From: Synechococcus sp. HJ21-Hayes
GTDB lineage: Bacteria; Cyanobacteriota; Cyanobacteriia; PCC-6307; Cyanobiaceae
Direction of reading: 5' to 3'
Length of the DNA stretch: 64,000 nt
Assembly (NCBI RefSeq): GCF_024345835.1
Contig: NZ_JAGQBW010000016.1
Span: 1 to 64,000 of the forward strand
In this document: one piece after another, positions 8,756 to 17,567 of the stretch
How positions within the stretch are numbered: position 1 is the stretch's first letter
Layout of the letters: every line of letters begins with the position of its first letter
Position numbers and translations under genes: made by a program
Notes under the pieces: model-generated
Databases searched by the model: none
What the model saw: the letters and a program-made list of their open reading frames with translations, nothing else
Told to the model about the DNA's origin: nothing

Positions 8756-9262
8756 TTGAGCCTCGCCATCGCCTTGCTCACGGTGTCTGACACCCGCACC
8801 TTGGCGGATGATCGTTCGGGTGATGCGCTCCAGCAGCGGATCGAAGCCGCCGGCCACCGGCTGGCGGAGCGCCGGATCAGGCGTGATGATCGTTATCAGA
8901 TCCGTGCTGAGCTGAGCCGTTGGATCGCCGATCCCGCCGTGCAGGTGGTGATCACCAGCGGCGGCACCGGCCTCACCGGCCGTGATGGCACCCCTGAGGC
9001 CGTTGCTCCGCTGCTCGATAAAACGATCGAGGGTTTTGGCGAGCTGTTTCGGGTGCTCTCCTTTGAAACGATCGGTACGAGCACTCTCCAGAGCCGCTGC
9101 CTGGCGGGCGTGGCCAATGGCACCGTGATCTTTGTGCTGCCTGGTTCGCTGGATGCCGTGCAGACCGCCTGGGATCGACTGATCTCCGCCCAGCTCGATG
9201 AAGCCACCCGCCCCTGCAACCTGGTGCAGCTGCTGCCGCGGTTCACGGAGCCAGCAGGGTGA
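8756..9262 (+). CDS. moaB: Molybdopterin adenylyltransferase-type protein MoaB/MogA
   Basis: Adenylylates molybdopterin before MoeA inserts molybdenum. 168 residues; landmarks [38 protein letters not shown] and [20 protein letters not shown] are typical of MoaB. The only start in frame is TTG 8756 ([12 protein letters not shown] follows immediately); the nearby ATG 8730 is in another frame. The last four bases GTGA are shared with the start of the HPP gene, so the two are probably co-translated. Confidence 0.93.
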   Translation: MSLAIALLTVSDTRTLADDRSGDALQQRIEAAGHRLAERRIRRDDRYQIRAELSRWIADPAVQVVITSGGTGLTGRDGTPEAVAPLLDKTIEGFGELFRVLSFETIGTSTLQSRCLAGVANGTVIFVLPGSLDAVQTAWDRLISAQLDEATRPCNLVQLLPRFTEPAG

Positions 9263-9792
9263 GCGGGCTGCGTCGCCTGCACGTGGTGGTTCGGCGTGAA
9301 CGCCGCCGCGGTCGGCGCTATCAGCCCCGCTTTCGGTTCAACCAGATCGGGGTCACGTCGCTGGCGGCGCTCGGCGCGGTGCTGTTCCTGGGCCTGCTCT
9401 CCCTGTGGAGCGGCCAGCTGCTCATCGTGGCGCCGTTGGGTGCTTCTTGCGTGCTGCTGTTTGGCTACCCCGCCAGCCCCCTGGCCCAGCCGCGCAACAT
9501 CGTGCTCGGCAATCTGCTCGGTGCCCTGGTGGGTGTGGCCCTGGTGAGCACCGCCGGGCAAGGGCCTCTGGTGCTGGCCTTGGCCGTGGGCCTCACGATC
9601 CTCATGGGGCAACAGTTGCGTTGCTTGCATCCGCCCGCCGGCGGGATGGCCTTCCTTGCGGTGTATCTGAAGGTGGCCTGGGGCTTTCTGCTGTTTCCGG
9701 TGTTGAGTGGCTCGATGCTTTTGGTGCTGCTGGCCTGGGGCTTCAGCCGCTGGGTGCCTGGTGCATCTCCCTACCCCCGGCATTGGTTGTGA
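9259..9792 (+). CDS. HPP-family membrane protein, candidate nitrite transporter
   Basis: A 177-residue inner-membrane protein with four hydrophobic helices after a basic N terminus ([14 protein letters not shown]). The HPP signature is present: [16 protein letters not shown], preceded by [26 protein letters not shown] proteins of cyanobacteria and plastids have been reported to carry nitrite, so in this nitrate-assimilation setting nitrite transport is a fair inference; nothing in the sequence proves the substrate. It starts at GTG 9259, overlapping the moaB stop, and lies between Moco and molybdate genes. Confidence 0.85.
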   Translation: MSGLRRLHVVVRRERRRGRRYQPRFRFNQIGVTSLAALGAVLFLGLLSLWSGQLLIVAPLGASCVLLFGYPASPLAQPRNIVLGNLLGALVGVALVSTAGQGPLVLALAVGLTILMGQQLRCLHPPAGGMAFLAVYLKVAWGFLLFPVLSGSMLLVLLAWGFSRWVPGASPYPRHWL

Positions 9793-9837
9793 TCTGCGAT
9801 GGGGCTCATGCCGCGGCTGGCTCCTGCACCGCTCGGT

Positions 9838-11670
9838 TCAAGACTCCAGCCACAGGATGGCCGTCCTTGGGATCACCAGCTCGAGCTCGTTGGCCTGACC
9901 TTGTAGCTGTCGCCATTGCCAGGCTTGTAGTCCCACTTCAATAGCGAAGGCACTTGCGCCGATCTGTACATAGGTGCTGACCTGCAGGCCGCCATGGCTC
10001 ACATTGATCAGCCGGCAGGGATTCACGATCAGCTCGGGGCAAGCCTTCGTGCTGCCGATGGTGCAGAGACGTAGGTCATGGGCCTGCAGGCCAATCCAAT
10101 TCGGAGCGGCTGGGGACGACGGTTGTGCTGCCTTGATCACAAGGCCCCAGGTCTCAGCCAGGCACCGATCGGCGCTCAGCCAGTGGATTGGGCTGAGGTT
10201 CTTGCAGCCCATGAGCTTGGCCACAGCCAGCTGCCGGGGATGGGTAAACAGTTCCTGGGTTTCTCCCTGGCGGATGAGGCGTCCGCCATCGATCACCAGC
10301 AGTTCATCGCTCAGCCGGTGGGCTTCATCGATGTCGTGCGTGACCAACAGGATGGGGGTTCCAGTGCTGCGCTGCAGGCTGTCGACCAAGTGCTGCAATT
10401 GCTGCCGACGGAAACTGTCCTGGGAGTTGAGGGGCTCATCCAACAACAACAACTCGGGCTCGATTGCCAGGGCTCGTGCCAGGGCCACCCGCTGACACTG
10501 GCCTCCTGATAACTGATCTGGAAACAGCCGTGCCTGCCCCTCAAGTCCCACCGCTGCCAGCAGCATCGCCACCCGAGAATGTCGCTGTTCGCGGCTGAGC
10601 TGGCTCAGCCCAAACGCCACATTGGCGGCGACGCAGAGGTGGGGGAAGAGCGCATGTTGCTGAAACACCATGGCGATCCGCCGGTGCTGCGGTGCGACCC
10701 AGACCCCATGGTCGCTATCGCAGAGCAGCCGCTCACCCAGTTGGATGCGGCAGTGTTGCGGCCGCTCAAGCCCGGCGATGCAGCGCAGCAAGAGGGTCTT
10801 GCCGGCCCCAGACGGGCCCAGCACCGCCAACCGTGGCACCTGGCTGCTCCAGCGCACAGTCAGCTCAAAGCTTCCGCGGTGGAGCTGAATGGCCACCTGC
10901 AGAACGGCAGGGGCAGCGGGTTGGGGCGGCCTGAGCGGTTGCGCCGCCACACAGCTTTCCTCCTCCGGATGGATGGCCGAACGCCCGTGCACCACCCTGG
11001 GGGATCGGCGTCGGTTGAGGCCTTCGACCAAGACCAGGCAGCCACCGTTGAGCAGGAGAACCATGGCCGTGAGCCGCCAGGCCTCGGGTAGGGAGCCGTT
11101 TTCGACGGCGCTATAGATCGCGAGGGGCAGCGTCTGTGTACGGCCGGGGATGTTGCCCGCCAGCATCATGGTGGTGCCGAATTCTCCGAGCGCCCGGGCA
11201 ACGCTGAGGCTCAGACCGGCCCATAGGCCAGGGAGGATCAGTGGCAGGGTGACGCGCCGGAGCACCTGCACTGGACTGCAACCCAAGCCCAGGGCCACGG
11301 CCTCGAGGGCTGGGTCGAGTTGTTCGAGGGAGGCCAGGGTGCTGCGGTACATCAACGGGAATGCCACCACGGCAGCGCTGATCACCGTGGCGCCCCAGCT
11401 GAACACCACGGTGATGTCCATCGCCTGCAGGAGCTGCCCGATGGGCCCGTTGGGGCCCAGCAATTGCAGCAACACAAACCCCAATACCGTTGGCGGCAAC
11501 ACCAGCGGTGACAGCAGCAGCAGGTCGGCTAGGGCCCGCCGCCGGCCGTGCCAGCCCCTCACCAGTAGAGCAGCCCCGATTGCCGGAGGGCTCAGCAGGA
11601 GAACCGCCAGGGCTGCTGCTCGCAGCGAGAGCAGCAGCGGGGACCAGAGGGTGTCCACTGCAGGGGGCAT
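9838..11670 (-). CDS. modBC: Fused molybdate ABC transporter ModB-ModC (permease plus ATPase)
   Basis: One 610-residue polypeptide for molybdate uptake. Residues about 10-215 are the ModB permease with the EAA loop EAVALGLGCSPVQVLRRVTL (123-142). Residues about 255-460 are the ModC ATPase: Walker A GPSGAGKT (285-292), Q-loop VFQQHALFPHL, signature LSGGQCQ (387-393) and Walker B LLLLDEP (407-413). The C-terminal 90 residues are a TOBE-like molybdate-binding region. ModB-ModC fusions are known in cyanobacteria. The D-loop reads LNSQD instead of the usual LSALD. modA lies 9 bases upstream on the same strand. Confidence 0.95.
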   Translation of the reverse strand: MPPAVDTLWSPLLLSLRAAALAVLLLSPPAIGAALLVRGWHGRRRALADLLLLSPLVLPPTVLGFVLLQLLGPNGPIGQLLQAMDITVVFSWGATVISAAVVAFPLMYRSTLASLEQLDPALEAVALGLGCSPVQVLRRVTLPLILPGLWAGLSLSVARALGEFGTTMMLAGNIPGRTQTLPLAIYSAVENGSLPEAWRLTAMVLLLNGGCLVLVEGLNRRRSPRVVHGRSAIHPEEESCVAAQPLRPPQPAAPAVLQVAIQLHRGSFELTVRWSSQVPRLAVLGPSGAGKTLLLRCIAGLERPQHCRIQLGERLLCDSDHGVWVAPQHRRIAMVFQQHALFPHLCVAANVAFGLSQLSREQRHSRVAMLLAAVGLEGQARLFPDQLSGGQCQRVALARALAIEPELLLLDEPLNSQDSFRRQQLQHLVDSLQRSTGTPILLVTHDIDEAHRLSDELLVIDGGRLIRQGETQELFTHPRQLAVAKLMGCKNLSPIHWLSADRCLAETWGLVIKAAQPSSPAAPNWIGLQAHDLRLCTIGSTKACPELIVNPCRLINVSHGGLQVSTYVQIGASAFAIEVGLQAWQWRQLQGQANELELVIPRTAILWLES

Positions 11671-11679
11671 GGTGGTGGT

Positions 11680-12504
11680 TCAGCCCCCAGAGGGCAGCGG
11701 TGAAAAGCCGGCGCGCATGAAGGCATTGCGGGCCGCAGGGCTGCTTAACCCTTCGAGATAGACCTTGGCGGCCTTGGGCTGGCGACTGCGTTGGATGACC
11801 GCGCCGTAGTAAAGAATTGGCTGATGACTGGTGGCTGGCGCCGTAGCGGTGATGCGAAGGTTGGCCACGCCAACTACATCACTGCGATACACGAATCCCG
11901 CATCGACGCTGCCACTGGCGACCGCGGCAGCCACGGCGCGCACTGAGCCAAGAGGTACGAGCTTTGGTTGAAGTGTGGTGGTGAGTTTGTAGTACTGCAG
12001 AACCTGGCGGCCGTAATCACCCGCCGGGACCGCGTTGTCACCGATGGCGATGCGGCGAATCCGGGGGCTTGTGAGATCACGGAAGCCGAGCATGCCCCGC
12101 TGGCTGGTGGGCACCACCAGCACCAGTTGGTTGCTGATCAGTTTGCGGCGACTTCCCTTCAGCAGAAGCCCGGCCCGCTCAAGGGCATCCATCTGTTTGC
12201 TGCCGGCCGAGAGGAAGACATCCACTGGTGCCCCCTGCTCGATCTGGCGTTGGAGGATTCCGGAGGCTGACAGGTTGAACTGGGGAGCCGGACCCCGTTG
12301 CCTGCGGGAGAACGACGAGGCTAGGTCCTGCAGAACATTGGTGAGACTGACGGCAGCACTGACCAGTAGGGGTTGCGCAGTTGGGGGGAGCTGTGACAGT
12401 GCCCGGGGTGTGCTGACCAACAGCAACGGCACTCCTGCCAGTGTCAGCACCACGGCCAGGGTTGTGCGGTGGATGGTGTTCAGGGCCGTGGATCTGGGCA
12501 TCAC
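11680..12504 (-). CDS. modA: Molybdate-binding periplasmic protein ModA
   Basis: Captures molybdate in the periplasm for ModBC. 274 residues with an N-terminal hydrophobic export signal (about 15-37, TLAVVLTLAGVPLLLVSTPR, then RALSQ). The mature part has ModA landmarks LVSAAVSLTNVLQDLASSF, NLSASGILQRQIEQGAPVDV, FLSAGSKQMDALERAGLL, RRIAIGDNAVPAGDYGRQVL and VDAGFVYRSDV. The stop is 9 bases before the modBC start, so they form one operon; moaA is 33 bases upstream on the same strand. Confidence 0.95.
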   Translation of the reverse strand: MMPRSTALNTIHRTTLAVVLTLAGVPLLLVSTPRALSQLPPTAQPLLVSAAVSLTNVLQDLASSFSRRQRGPAPQFNLSASGILQRQIEQGAPVDVFLSAGSKQMDALERAGLLLKGSRRKLISNQLVLVVPTSQRGMLGFRDLTSPRIRRIAIGDNAVPAGDYGRQVLQYYKLTTTLQPKLVPLGSVRAVAAAVASGSVDAGFVYRSDVVGVANLRITATAPATSHQPILYYGAVIQRSRQPKAAKVYLEGLSSPAARNAFMRAGFSPLPSGG

Positions 12505-12537
12505 GGCAGGTTCCCAGGGCTGATGGTGGCAGGCAAG

Positions 12538-13548
12538 TTATCCCCCGAGATAAGCCATTTCGGCACGTGCCAAGACGGTTGAGGGAGCCCCAACGACGTT
12601 CCGTCTCTGGTCGCGCTCTTCGCTGTAGCGATCGTCCCGCCGACGCCAAAGGGTTGAAATCGTGTGCTCTAGCTCCGCGGGGTCCACGCCCTGGTGCAGC
12701 CACGGTTTGAGGTCTACTCCGCTCTCGGGTGCGGAAAACAGACAGGTGTAGGCCACGCCATCGGCGGTGACGCGTAGGCGGTTGCAGTCGCCGCAGAAGG
12801 GTTGGCTTACCGAGGCCACCACAGCCACGCAGCCGTTTCCATCGCGGTAGCGCCAGCGGTTGGCGGTGCCGTGTGGCTTGCGGCCGAGGTGCTCCAAGGG
12901 CCAGCGGGCATTGATCTGCTGCACCATCTCGGCGGCGCTCACCACATCGGCCGGGCTCCAACCGTTGCGGTTGCCCACATCCATGTATTCGATCAGCCTG
13001 AGTTCCAGGCCCTGGTTGCGGCAGAGCCCGGCCAACGGCACCACTTGATCGTTGTTGCGGCCGCGCTGGATCACGGCGTTGAGCTTCAGCTGTCCCGCTG
13101 CTGGATCGAAGCCGGCGGCGCGGGCGTGCTCGATCGCCTCAAGCACTGCAGTCAGAGCTCGCTTGCCGGCACGGGCATCCGCTAAGCCCGCCATGCGGGC
13201 CACACTGGCTCCATCCGCTCCATCGAGACTGAGCGTGATGCGATCCAGGCCGGCGGCGCGCAGGGCGTGGGCGCGGCTGGCGCTGAGCAGGGTGCCGTTG
13301 CTGGTGAGGGTGATCTCGCGTAGGCCCTGGGCGCGCAACGGCTGTACGGCGCTGATCAGCGCATCGAGCTGGCTGTGCAGCAGCGGTTCGCCGCCGGTCA
13401 GCCGCAGGCTCTGGGCCCCAAGAGCCACGGCCGCTTGGATCAGCTGCAACCGTTGCTCCAGGTTCAGCAGTCCCGGTGGCTCCTGGCCATCGGGCAGGCA
13501 GTAAGGGCAGGCCAGGTTGCAGCGGGCTGTGAGCGAGAGGCGCAGCAC
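12538..13548 (-). CDS. moaA: GTP 3',8-cyclase MoaA (radical SAM)
   Basis: First step of Moco synthesis. Cluster motif CNLACPYC (Cys10, 14, 17 from GTG 13548), LTGGEPLL, a second-cluster region FCGDCNRLRV with a later TCLF, and the terminal Gly-Gly (MAYLGG). The start is a problem. GTG 13548 gives VLRLSLTARCN and lacks the usual N-terminal strand, yet the codons upstream (DQLQRPLG before VLRLS) fit the family well. No ATG, GTG or TTG occurs between there and the in-frame mobA stop at 13638. A CTG at 13611 could be the true start. Confidence 0.93.
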   Translation of the reverse strand: MLRLSLTARCNLACPYCLPDGQEPPGLLNLEQRLQLIQAAVALGAQSLRLTGGEPLLHSQLDALISAVQPLRAQGLREITLTSNGTLLSASRAHALRAAGLDRITLSLDGADGASVARMAGLADARAGKRALTAVLEAIEHARAAGFDPAAGQLKLNAVIQRGRNNDQVVPLAGLCRNQGLELRLIEYMDVGNRNGWSPADVVSAAEMVQQINARWPLEHLGRKPHGTANRWRYRDGNGCVAVVASVSQPFCGDCNRLRVTADGVAYTCLFSAPESGVDLKPWLHQGVDPAELEHTISTLWRRRDDRYSEERDQRRNVVGAPSTVLARAEMAYLGG

Positions 13549-13635
13549 GCCGAGGGGGCGCTGAAGCTGATCGCGGGGGTGAGCGACGGCCGTCTCTGCA
13601 GCGGAGTCCAGTCTGCTGGCCCGCCCGTGGGCAGC

Positions 13636-14292
13636 TCAGATGTCGTCGGGGCGGTTCAGGTTGCGGATCGTGCGGGCGTCCAGCGTCACGCGGTGGCAGG
13701 GCTGGTGGGTGAGCCAGCTCTGCAGGCGGCGCTCCCCCTGGCCGATTGCGGCGGCCAGGCCATTGCGTTGAGCGGGGCCGCTTGGGTAGAGGCCGAGCAG
13801 GGGCTGCAGACGCTCACCGTCGTGGGCCAGGTGGATGGCCCCAGGGGCGGCCTCAGCTGCGGCCAGCAGGCTTTCCAGCACGGACAGGGTGAGATTGGGC
13901 ATGTCCACCGGGCAGAGCAGCAGCCGTTGGTTGGGGTGGTGTTCCATCAGACGGTGCAGGGCCAGCAAGGGCCCCTCCCAGGGAGACGGCTCGGCCAGGA
14001 CGGTGATAGTGGCTGGTGCAGCTGCCGTGGGTTGCTCAGCGAGCTGCCCAGCCAGGGCCAGGTGCTCTGGCCAGCGGCTCAGGAGCGTGATCGGTGCTCG
14101 CAGCGCGGCCAGCAGCCGCAGCGTGCGCTCTAGCCAGCAGCCGCCTTCGGGGTGGGGGAGCAGCGCTTTGTCTTGGCCCATGCGTCGGCTGGCTCCGCCG
14201 CTGAGCAGGCAGCTACGCAGCGGTGCCGGGCTGGCGCCCTGCGTCACCTCGTTCTGTAGCAACCGCTGCCTGAGTGCATCGGCCTGATCCAT
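13636..14292 (-). CDS. mobA: Molybdenum cofactor guanylyltransferase MobA
   Basis: Attaches GMP to Moco to make the MGD cofactor needed by NarB. From ATG 14292 it is 218 residues; the nucleotide-binding signature [20 protein letters not shown] is near the N terminus and [11 protein letters not shown] carries the metal-binding Asp. Longer frames (to 14370) would overlap cynS, so 14292 is preferred, leaving 37 bases to the divergent cynS start. Its TGA stop (13638-13636) is in the same frame as moaA, with 29 sense codons in between. Confidence 0.92.
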   Translation of the reverse strand: MDQADALRQRLLQNEVTQGASPAPLRSCLLSGGASRRMGQDKALLPHPEGGCWLERTLRLLAALRAPITLLSRWPEHLALAGQLAEQPTAAAPATITVLAEPSPWEGPLLALHRLMEHHPNQRLLLCPVDMPNLTLSVLESLLAAAEAAPGAIHLAHDGERLQPLLGLYPSGPAQRNGLAAAIGQGERRLQSWLTHQPCHRVTLDARTIRNLNRPDDI

Positions 14293-14329
14293 AGGGTCCG
14301 CCGATCGATCCGCTCCAGCCTGCAGCGCC

Positions 14330-14785
14330 ATGGCCCTCTCTCCCCTCACTGCCGCCCTGTTGGCCGCCAAGCGCCGCCTTGGGCTCAGCTTCGCCGATCT
14401 CGGCCAGCGCTTGAGGGCCGATGAGGTGTGGGTGGCGAGCCTGATCTATGGCCAGGCCACGGCCACGCCGGAGCAGGCCGAGGCGCTGCTGCAGGCCCTA
14501 GAGCTGGGGGGTAGCGGCGGAGCTGAGCTGCTGGATCAGCTCACCACTTACCCGGTGAAAGGGGCCCTCGATCCGGTGATCCCCACGGATCCGCTGCTCT
14601 ATCGCTTCTACGAAATCCTGCAGGTGTATGGCCTGCCCTTGAAGGATGTGATCCAGGAAAAGTTCGGCGATGGGATTATGTCGGCGATTGATTTCAGCCT
14701 CACCGTGGACCGCCAGGAGGATCCCAAGGGGGATCGGGTGGTGGTGACGATGAACGGCAAGTTCTTGCCTTACCGCACGTGGTGA
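14330..14785 (+). CDS. cynS: Cyanate hydratase (cyanase)
   Basis: Decomposes cyanate with bicarbonate to ammonia and CO2. 151 residues, full length. The catalytic triad is visible at the family spacing: Arg92 and Glu95 in [13 protein letters not shown] and Ser118 in GIMSAIDF (the same 3 and 23 residue steps as R96, E99, S122 of the E. coli enzyme). The N-terminal half is the usual helical HTH-like dimer domain. It overlaps narB by a few bases, so cyanate and nitrate use are expressed together; no cyanate transporter gene (cynABD) is present here. Confidence 0.97.
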   Translation: MALSPLTAALLAAKRRLGLSFADLGQRLRADEVWVASLIYGQATATPEQAEALLQALELGGSGGAELLDQLTTYPVKGALDPVIPTDPLLYRFYEILQVYGLPLKDVIQEKFGDGIMSAIDFSLTVDRQEDPKGDRVVVTMNGKFLPYRTW

Positions 14786-16956
14786 GCGCCCCTGCGGCAG
14801 CGGCCCTGGCCCAGTGCCCGTACTGCGGTGTGGGTTGCGGCCTGGAGCTCAAGCCGCCCGCGGCGGCAGGCGACCCCCACTGGACAACCCGTGGAGATCG
14901 CCTGCACCCCTCCTCCCTGGGCCAGGTGTGCGTCAAGGGCGCCACCGTGGGTGAAACCCTTCACCACAACAGGCTCACCACCCCGCTGTGGCGGGAGCGC
15001 CGAGACCAACCGTTTCAGCCCATCAGCTGGGAGGCGGCCTTTGAGCAGCTGCTGACGCAGATTCGTCGCACTTTGGCGGACCAGGGTCCGGCTGGCCTGG
15101 CGATCTATGGCTCGGGGCAGTTCCTCACGGAGGACTACTACGTGGCCAACAAGCTGCTCAAGGGTGCCTTGGGCAGCAACAACTTCGATGCGAATTCACG
15201 CCTGTGCATGAGTTCGGCGGTGGCCGGCTATGCCCGCAGCCTCGGCTCCGATGGCCCTCCCTGCTGTTACGACGATCTCGATGCGGCCGACCTGGTGGTG
15301 CTGATTGGCACCAACACGGCTGAGTGCCATCCGGTGTTGTTTCAGCGGCTGCTGAAGCGCAAACGCAAAGACAGACAGGCCTTGCGTCTGGTGGTGGTGG
15401 ATCCCCGGGCTACGGCCACCAGCGATGCCGCTGATCTGCACCTGGCACTCCGCCCCGGCACGGATCTGGTGCTCTTGCACGGCGTGGGCCACCTGTTGTT
15501 GCAGGCCGCGGCGATCAACCAGGGCTTCGTGGCTGCCCACACGCAGGGTTTCGCAGAACTGGCGGCGCTATGGCAGGTCTGGACGCCGCAGCGGGTGAGT
15601 GATCTCTGTGGGATCAGCGAAGCCGATCTGCACCAGCTAGCCCAGTGGTGGGCTGGCTCGGCCGGAGTGCTCAGCCTCTGGTCCATGGGGGTGAACCAGA
15701 GCAGCGAGGGCACCGCCACGGTGGCGGGGATCATCAATCTGCATCTGGTCACCGGTCAGATCGGGAGGAAGGGGGCGGGCCCCTTTTCGCTCACGGGCCA
15801 GCCCAATGCGATGGGGGGGCGTGAGGCCGGTGGCCTAGCCCAGCTGCTGCCGGGCTATCGCGTTGTGGCGAACGCCGAGCACCGCGCCGAGGTGGAGCGG
15901 CACTGGGGCTTCGCTCCCGGTTCAATCGCGGCCGAACCCGGTCTGGCGGTGTGGCAGCAGATCGAGGCGATGGAGCGGGGAGACCTGGGGCTGTGGTGGG
16001 TGGCTGCCACCAATCCCCTGGTGAGCATGCCGTCGCTGGATCGGGTGCGGGCGGCGGTGGCCAATTGCCCGCTGGTGGTGCTGAGTGAGGCCTACGCCGA
16101 TACGGAAACGGCCGAGGTGGCCCATCTGGTGCTGCCGGCGGCCCAGTGGAGTGAGAAGAGCGGCGTGATGACCAACTCCGAGCGCCGCGTCACCCTGTGT
16201 GCTGCCTTCCGGGATCCACCGGGTGAGGCCAGGGCTGACTGGGCGATCTTTGCTGAGCTGGGTCGCCGCCTGGGTTTCGTGGATCAGTTCAGCTACGGCT
16301 CAGCGGCGGAGGTGTACGCGGAGTTCACGGCACTCACGGCCGGCCGGGTGTGTGAAGTGAGCGGCCTCAGCCACGACCTGCTGGCCCAGCACGGTCCCCA
16401 ACAGTGGCCTTTTCCGGCAGGTACGCAGCCCGGTGGTGGCCAAGCGCGCCTCTATGGCGAGGTGTGTGCCTTCCCGGCTGCTCCCGCAGGCCATCGCTTC
16501 CCCACTGGTAACGGTCGGGCCCGCCTGTGGGCTGATCTGCCCCTGGGCTTAGCCGAACCCCCCTGCGACGCCTACCCGCTGGTGCTCACCGTGGGCCGTT
16601 ACCTGGGCCATTGGCACACCATGACGCGCACGGCCCATGTGGCGCGGATTGTGAAACAGCATCCTGAGCCGCTGCTGGAGGTGCATCCCACCGATGGCGA
16701 GCGCCATGGCCTGGTGGATGGCGCCATGGCCCAAGTGAGCTCCCGCCGCGGCTCCGTGACGGCCCGGGTGCAACTCACCGATCGCATTCGGCCGGGCACG
16801 GTGTTCCTGCCGATGCACTGGGGGGCCACCCAGGCCAAGGCCTGTGAAGCCAACCGGCTGATGCATGAGCTGGGCTGCCCCCATTCCAAGCAGCCGGAGT
16901 TGAAGGCCGCTGCCGTCTGGGTTGCGCCTTGGCCCAGGCCAGAGGCGTCCACCTAA
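14779..16956 (+). CDS. narB: Ferredoxin-dependent nitrate reductase
   Basis: Reduces nitrate to nitrite with ferredoxin electrons; carries one [4Fe-4S] cluster and Mo-bisMGD. 725 residues. Cluster ligands are Cys13, Cys16, Cys20 (CPYCGVGC) and Cys51 (GQVCVKG); Cys143 in NSRLCMSS is at the molybdenum ligand position. Further landmarks are [47 protein letters not shown] and the C-terminal MGD-binding region [12 protein letters not shown] with THWGA-like [16 protein letters not shown]. Start GTG 14779 or the adjacent GTG 14782, both inside the end of cynS. Convergent with the CRP-type regulator, 17 bases apart. Confidence 0.97.
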   Translation: MVSAPAAAALAQCPYCGVGCGLELKPPAAAGDPHWTTRGDRLHPSSLGQVCVKGATVGETLHHNRLTTPLWRERRDQPFQPISWEAAFEQLLTQIRRTLADQGPAGLAIYGSGQFLTEDYYVANKLLKGALGSNNFDANSRLCMSSAVAGYARSLGSDGPPCCYDDLDAADLVVLIGTNTAECHPVLFQRLLKRKRKDRQALRLVVVDPRATATSDAADLHLALRPGTDLVLLHGVGHLLLQAAAINQGFVAAHTQGFAELAALWQVWTPQRVSDLCGISEADLHQLAQWWAGSAGVLSLWSMGVNQSSEGTATVAGIINLHLVTGQIGRKGAGPFSLTGQPNAMGGREAGGLAQLLPGYRVVANAEHRAEVERHWGFAPGSIAAEPGLAVWQQIEAMERGDLGLWWVAATNPLVSMPSLDRVRAAVANCPLVVLSEAYADTETAEVAHLVLPAAQWSEKSGVMTNSERRVTLCAAFRDPPGEARADWAIFAELGRRLGFVDQFSYGSAAEVYAEFTALTAGRVCEVSGLSHDLLAQHGPQQWPFPAGTQPGGGQARLYGEVCAFPAAPAGHRFPTGNGRARLWADLPLGLAEPPCDAYPLVLTVGRYLGHWHTMTRTAHVARIVKQHPEPLLEVHPTDGERHGLVDGAMAQVSSRRGSVTARVQLTDRIRPGTVFLPMHWGATQAKACEANRLMHELGCPHSKQPELKAAAVWVAPWPRPEAST

Positions 16957-16973
16957 CGGGACAGCCTGCCGCC

Positions 16974-17567
16974 TCAGGCCTCCACCAGCAGCGGCGCGAT
17001 GCGCAGGGTCCGCTCGGGCCCGCTGTCCTGCTGGATCAGGCCCGTGTCCCGCCATTTCGAGAGCTGGCGCGTCACCGTGACGCGGGTGTGGCCACTGAGT
17101 TCCGCCAGGTCGGCATGGGTGAATTTCAGGGGCAACTCATACCAGTGGCCGCTGCGTCGACCCAGCCGTTGCACCAGTAGCTGCAGGAGGGCGGCGATGC
17201 GCTGTTCGGCGTCCCCCAGGTGGCGGATCATCAGCAGGGCCACGGTCCAGTCGTTCAGGCTGCTGGCGCCGGCGGGAGGCATGGCCGAGCATCCCGCCAC
17301 CAGCTGGGCAGGGCTCAGGGCCTGCAGGTGCAGCCGGGCGTGGCGCAGCAGGTCGAGGGGGAGATGGTCGCCGGTCTGGAGGAAGCCGAGGGTGATGGGG
17401 TGGGCCTGTAGTGCTTCCTGCTCCGGCCTCGAGATGGCCACGCGGACCAGTCCGGCCGTGATGCTCAGGCAACTGCTCTGCAGCAGCACCCGCTCGTCCA
17501 GCAGCATGGTGTGACCGGCCTTGATCTGCAGGTGGCCTTCGCTCGGTCGCCGCTCAATCGTCGTCAT
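16974..17567 (-). CDS. CRP/FNR-family transcriptional regulator in the nrt operon
   Basis: About 197 residues from ATG 17567 (MTTIERRPSEGHLQIKAG). The N-terminal half fits a degenerate cNMP-binding-type beta barrel (GLVRVAISRPEQEALQAHPI, then TLGFLQTGDHLPLDLLR). The C-terminal winged helix (FTHADLAELSGHTRVTVTRQ) has the CRP/NtcA recognition-helix pattern. It starts 14 bases inside the end of nrtD and is thus the last gene of nrtABCD. It is an NtcA paralogue rather than NtcA itself. Control of nitrate genes is a reasonable guess from location only. The longer frame to 17705 is nrtD in another phase. Confidence 0.85.
   Translation of the reverse strand: MTTIERRPSEGHLQIKAGHTMLLDERVLLQSSCLSITAGLVRVAISRPEQEALQAHPITLGFLQTGDHLPLDLLRHARLHLQALSPAQLVAGCSAMPPAGASSLNDWTVALLMIRHLGDAEQRIAALLQLLVQRLGRRSGHWYELPLKFTHADLAELSGHTRVTVTRQLSKWRDTGLIQQDSGPERTLRIAPLLVEA

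Noticed and set aside
16974-17567. Calling the nrt-linked regulator NtcB or NtcA
   Set aside because: NtcB is a LysR-type protein, and this one has a CRP-type fold; its barrel and length differ from NtcA.
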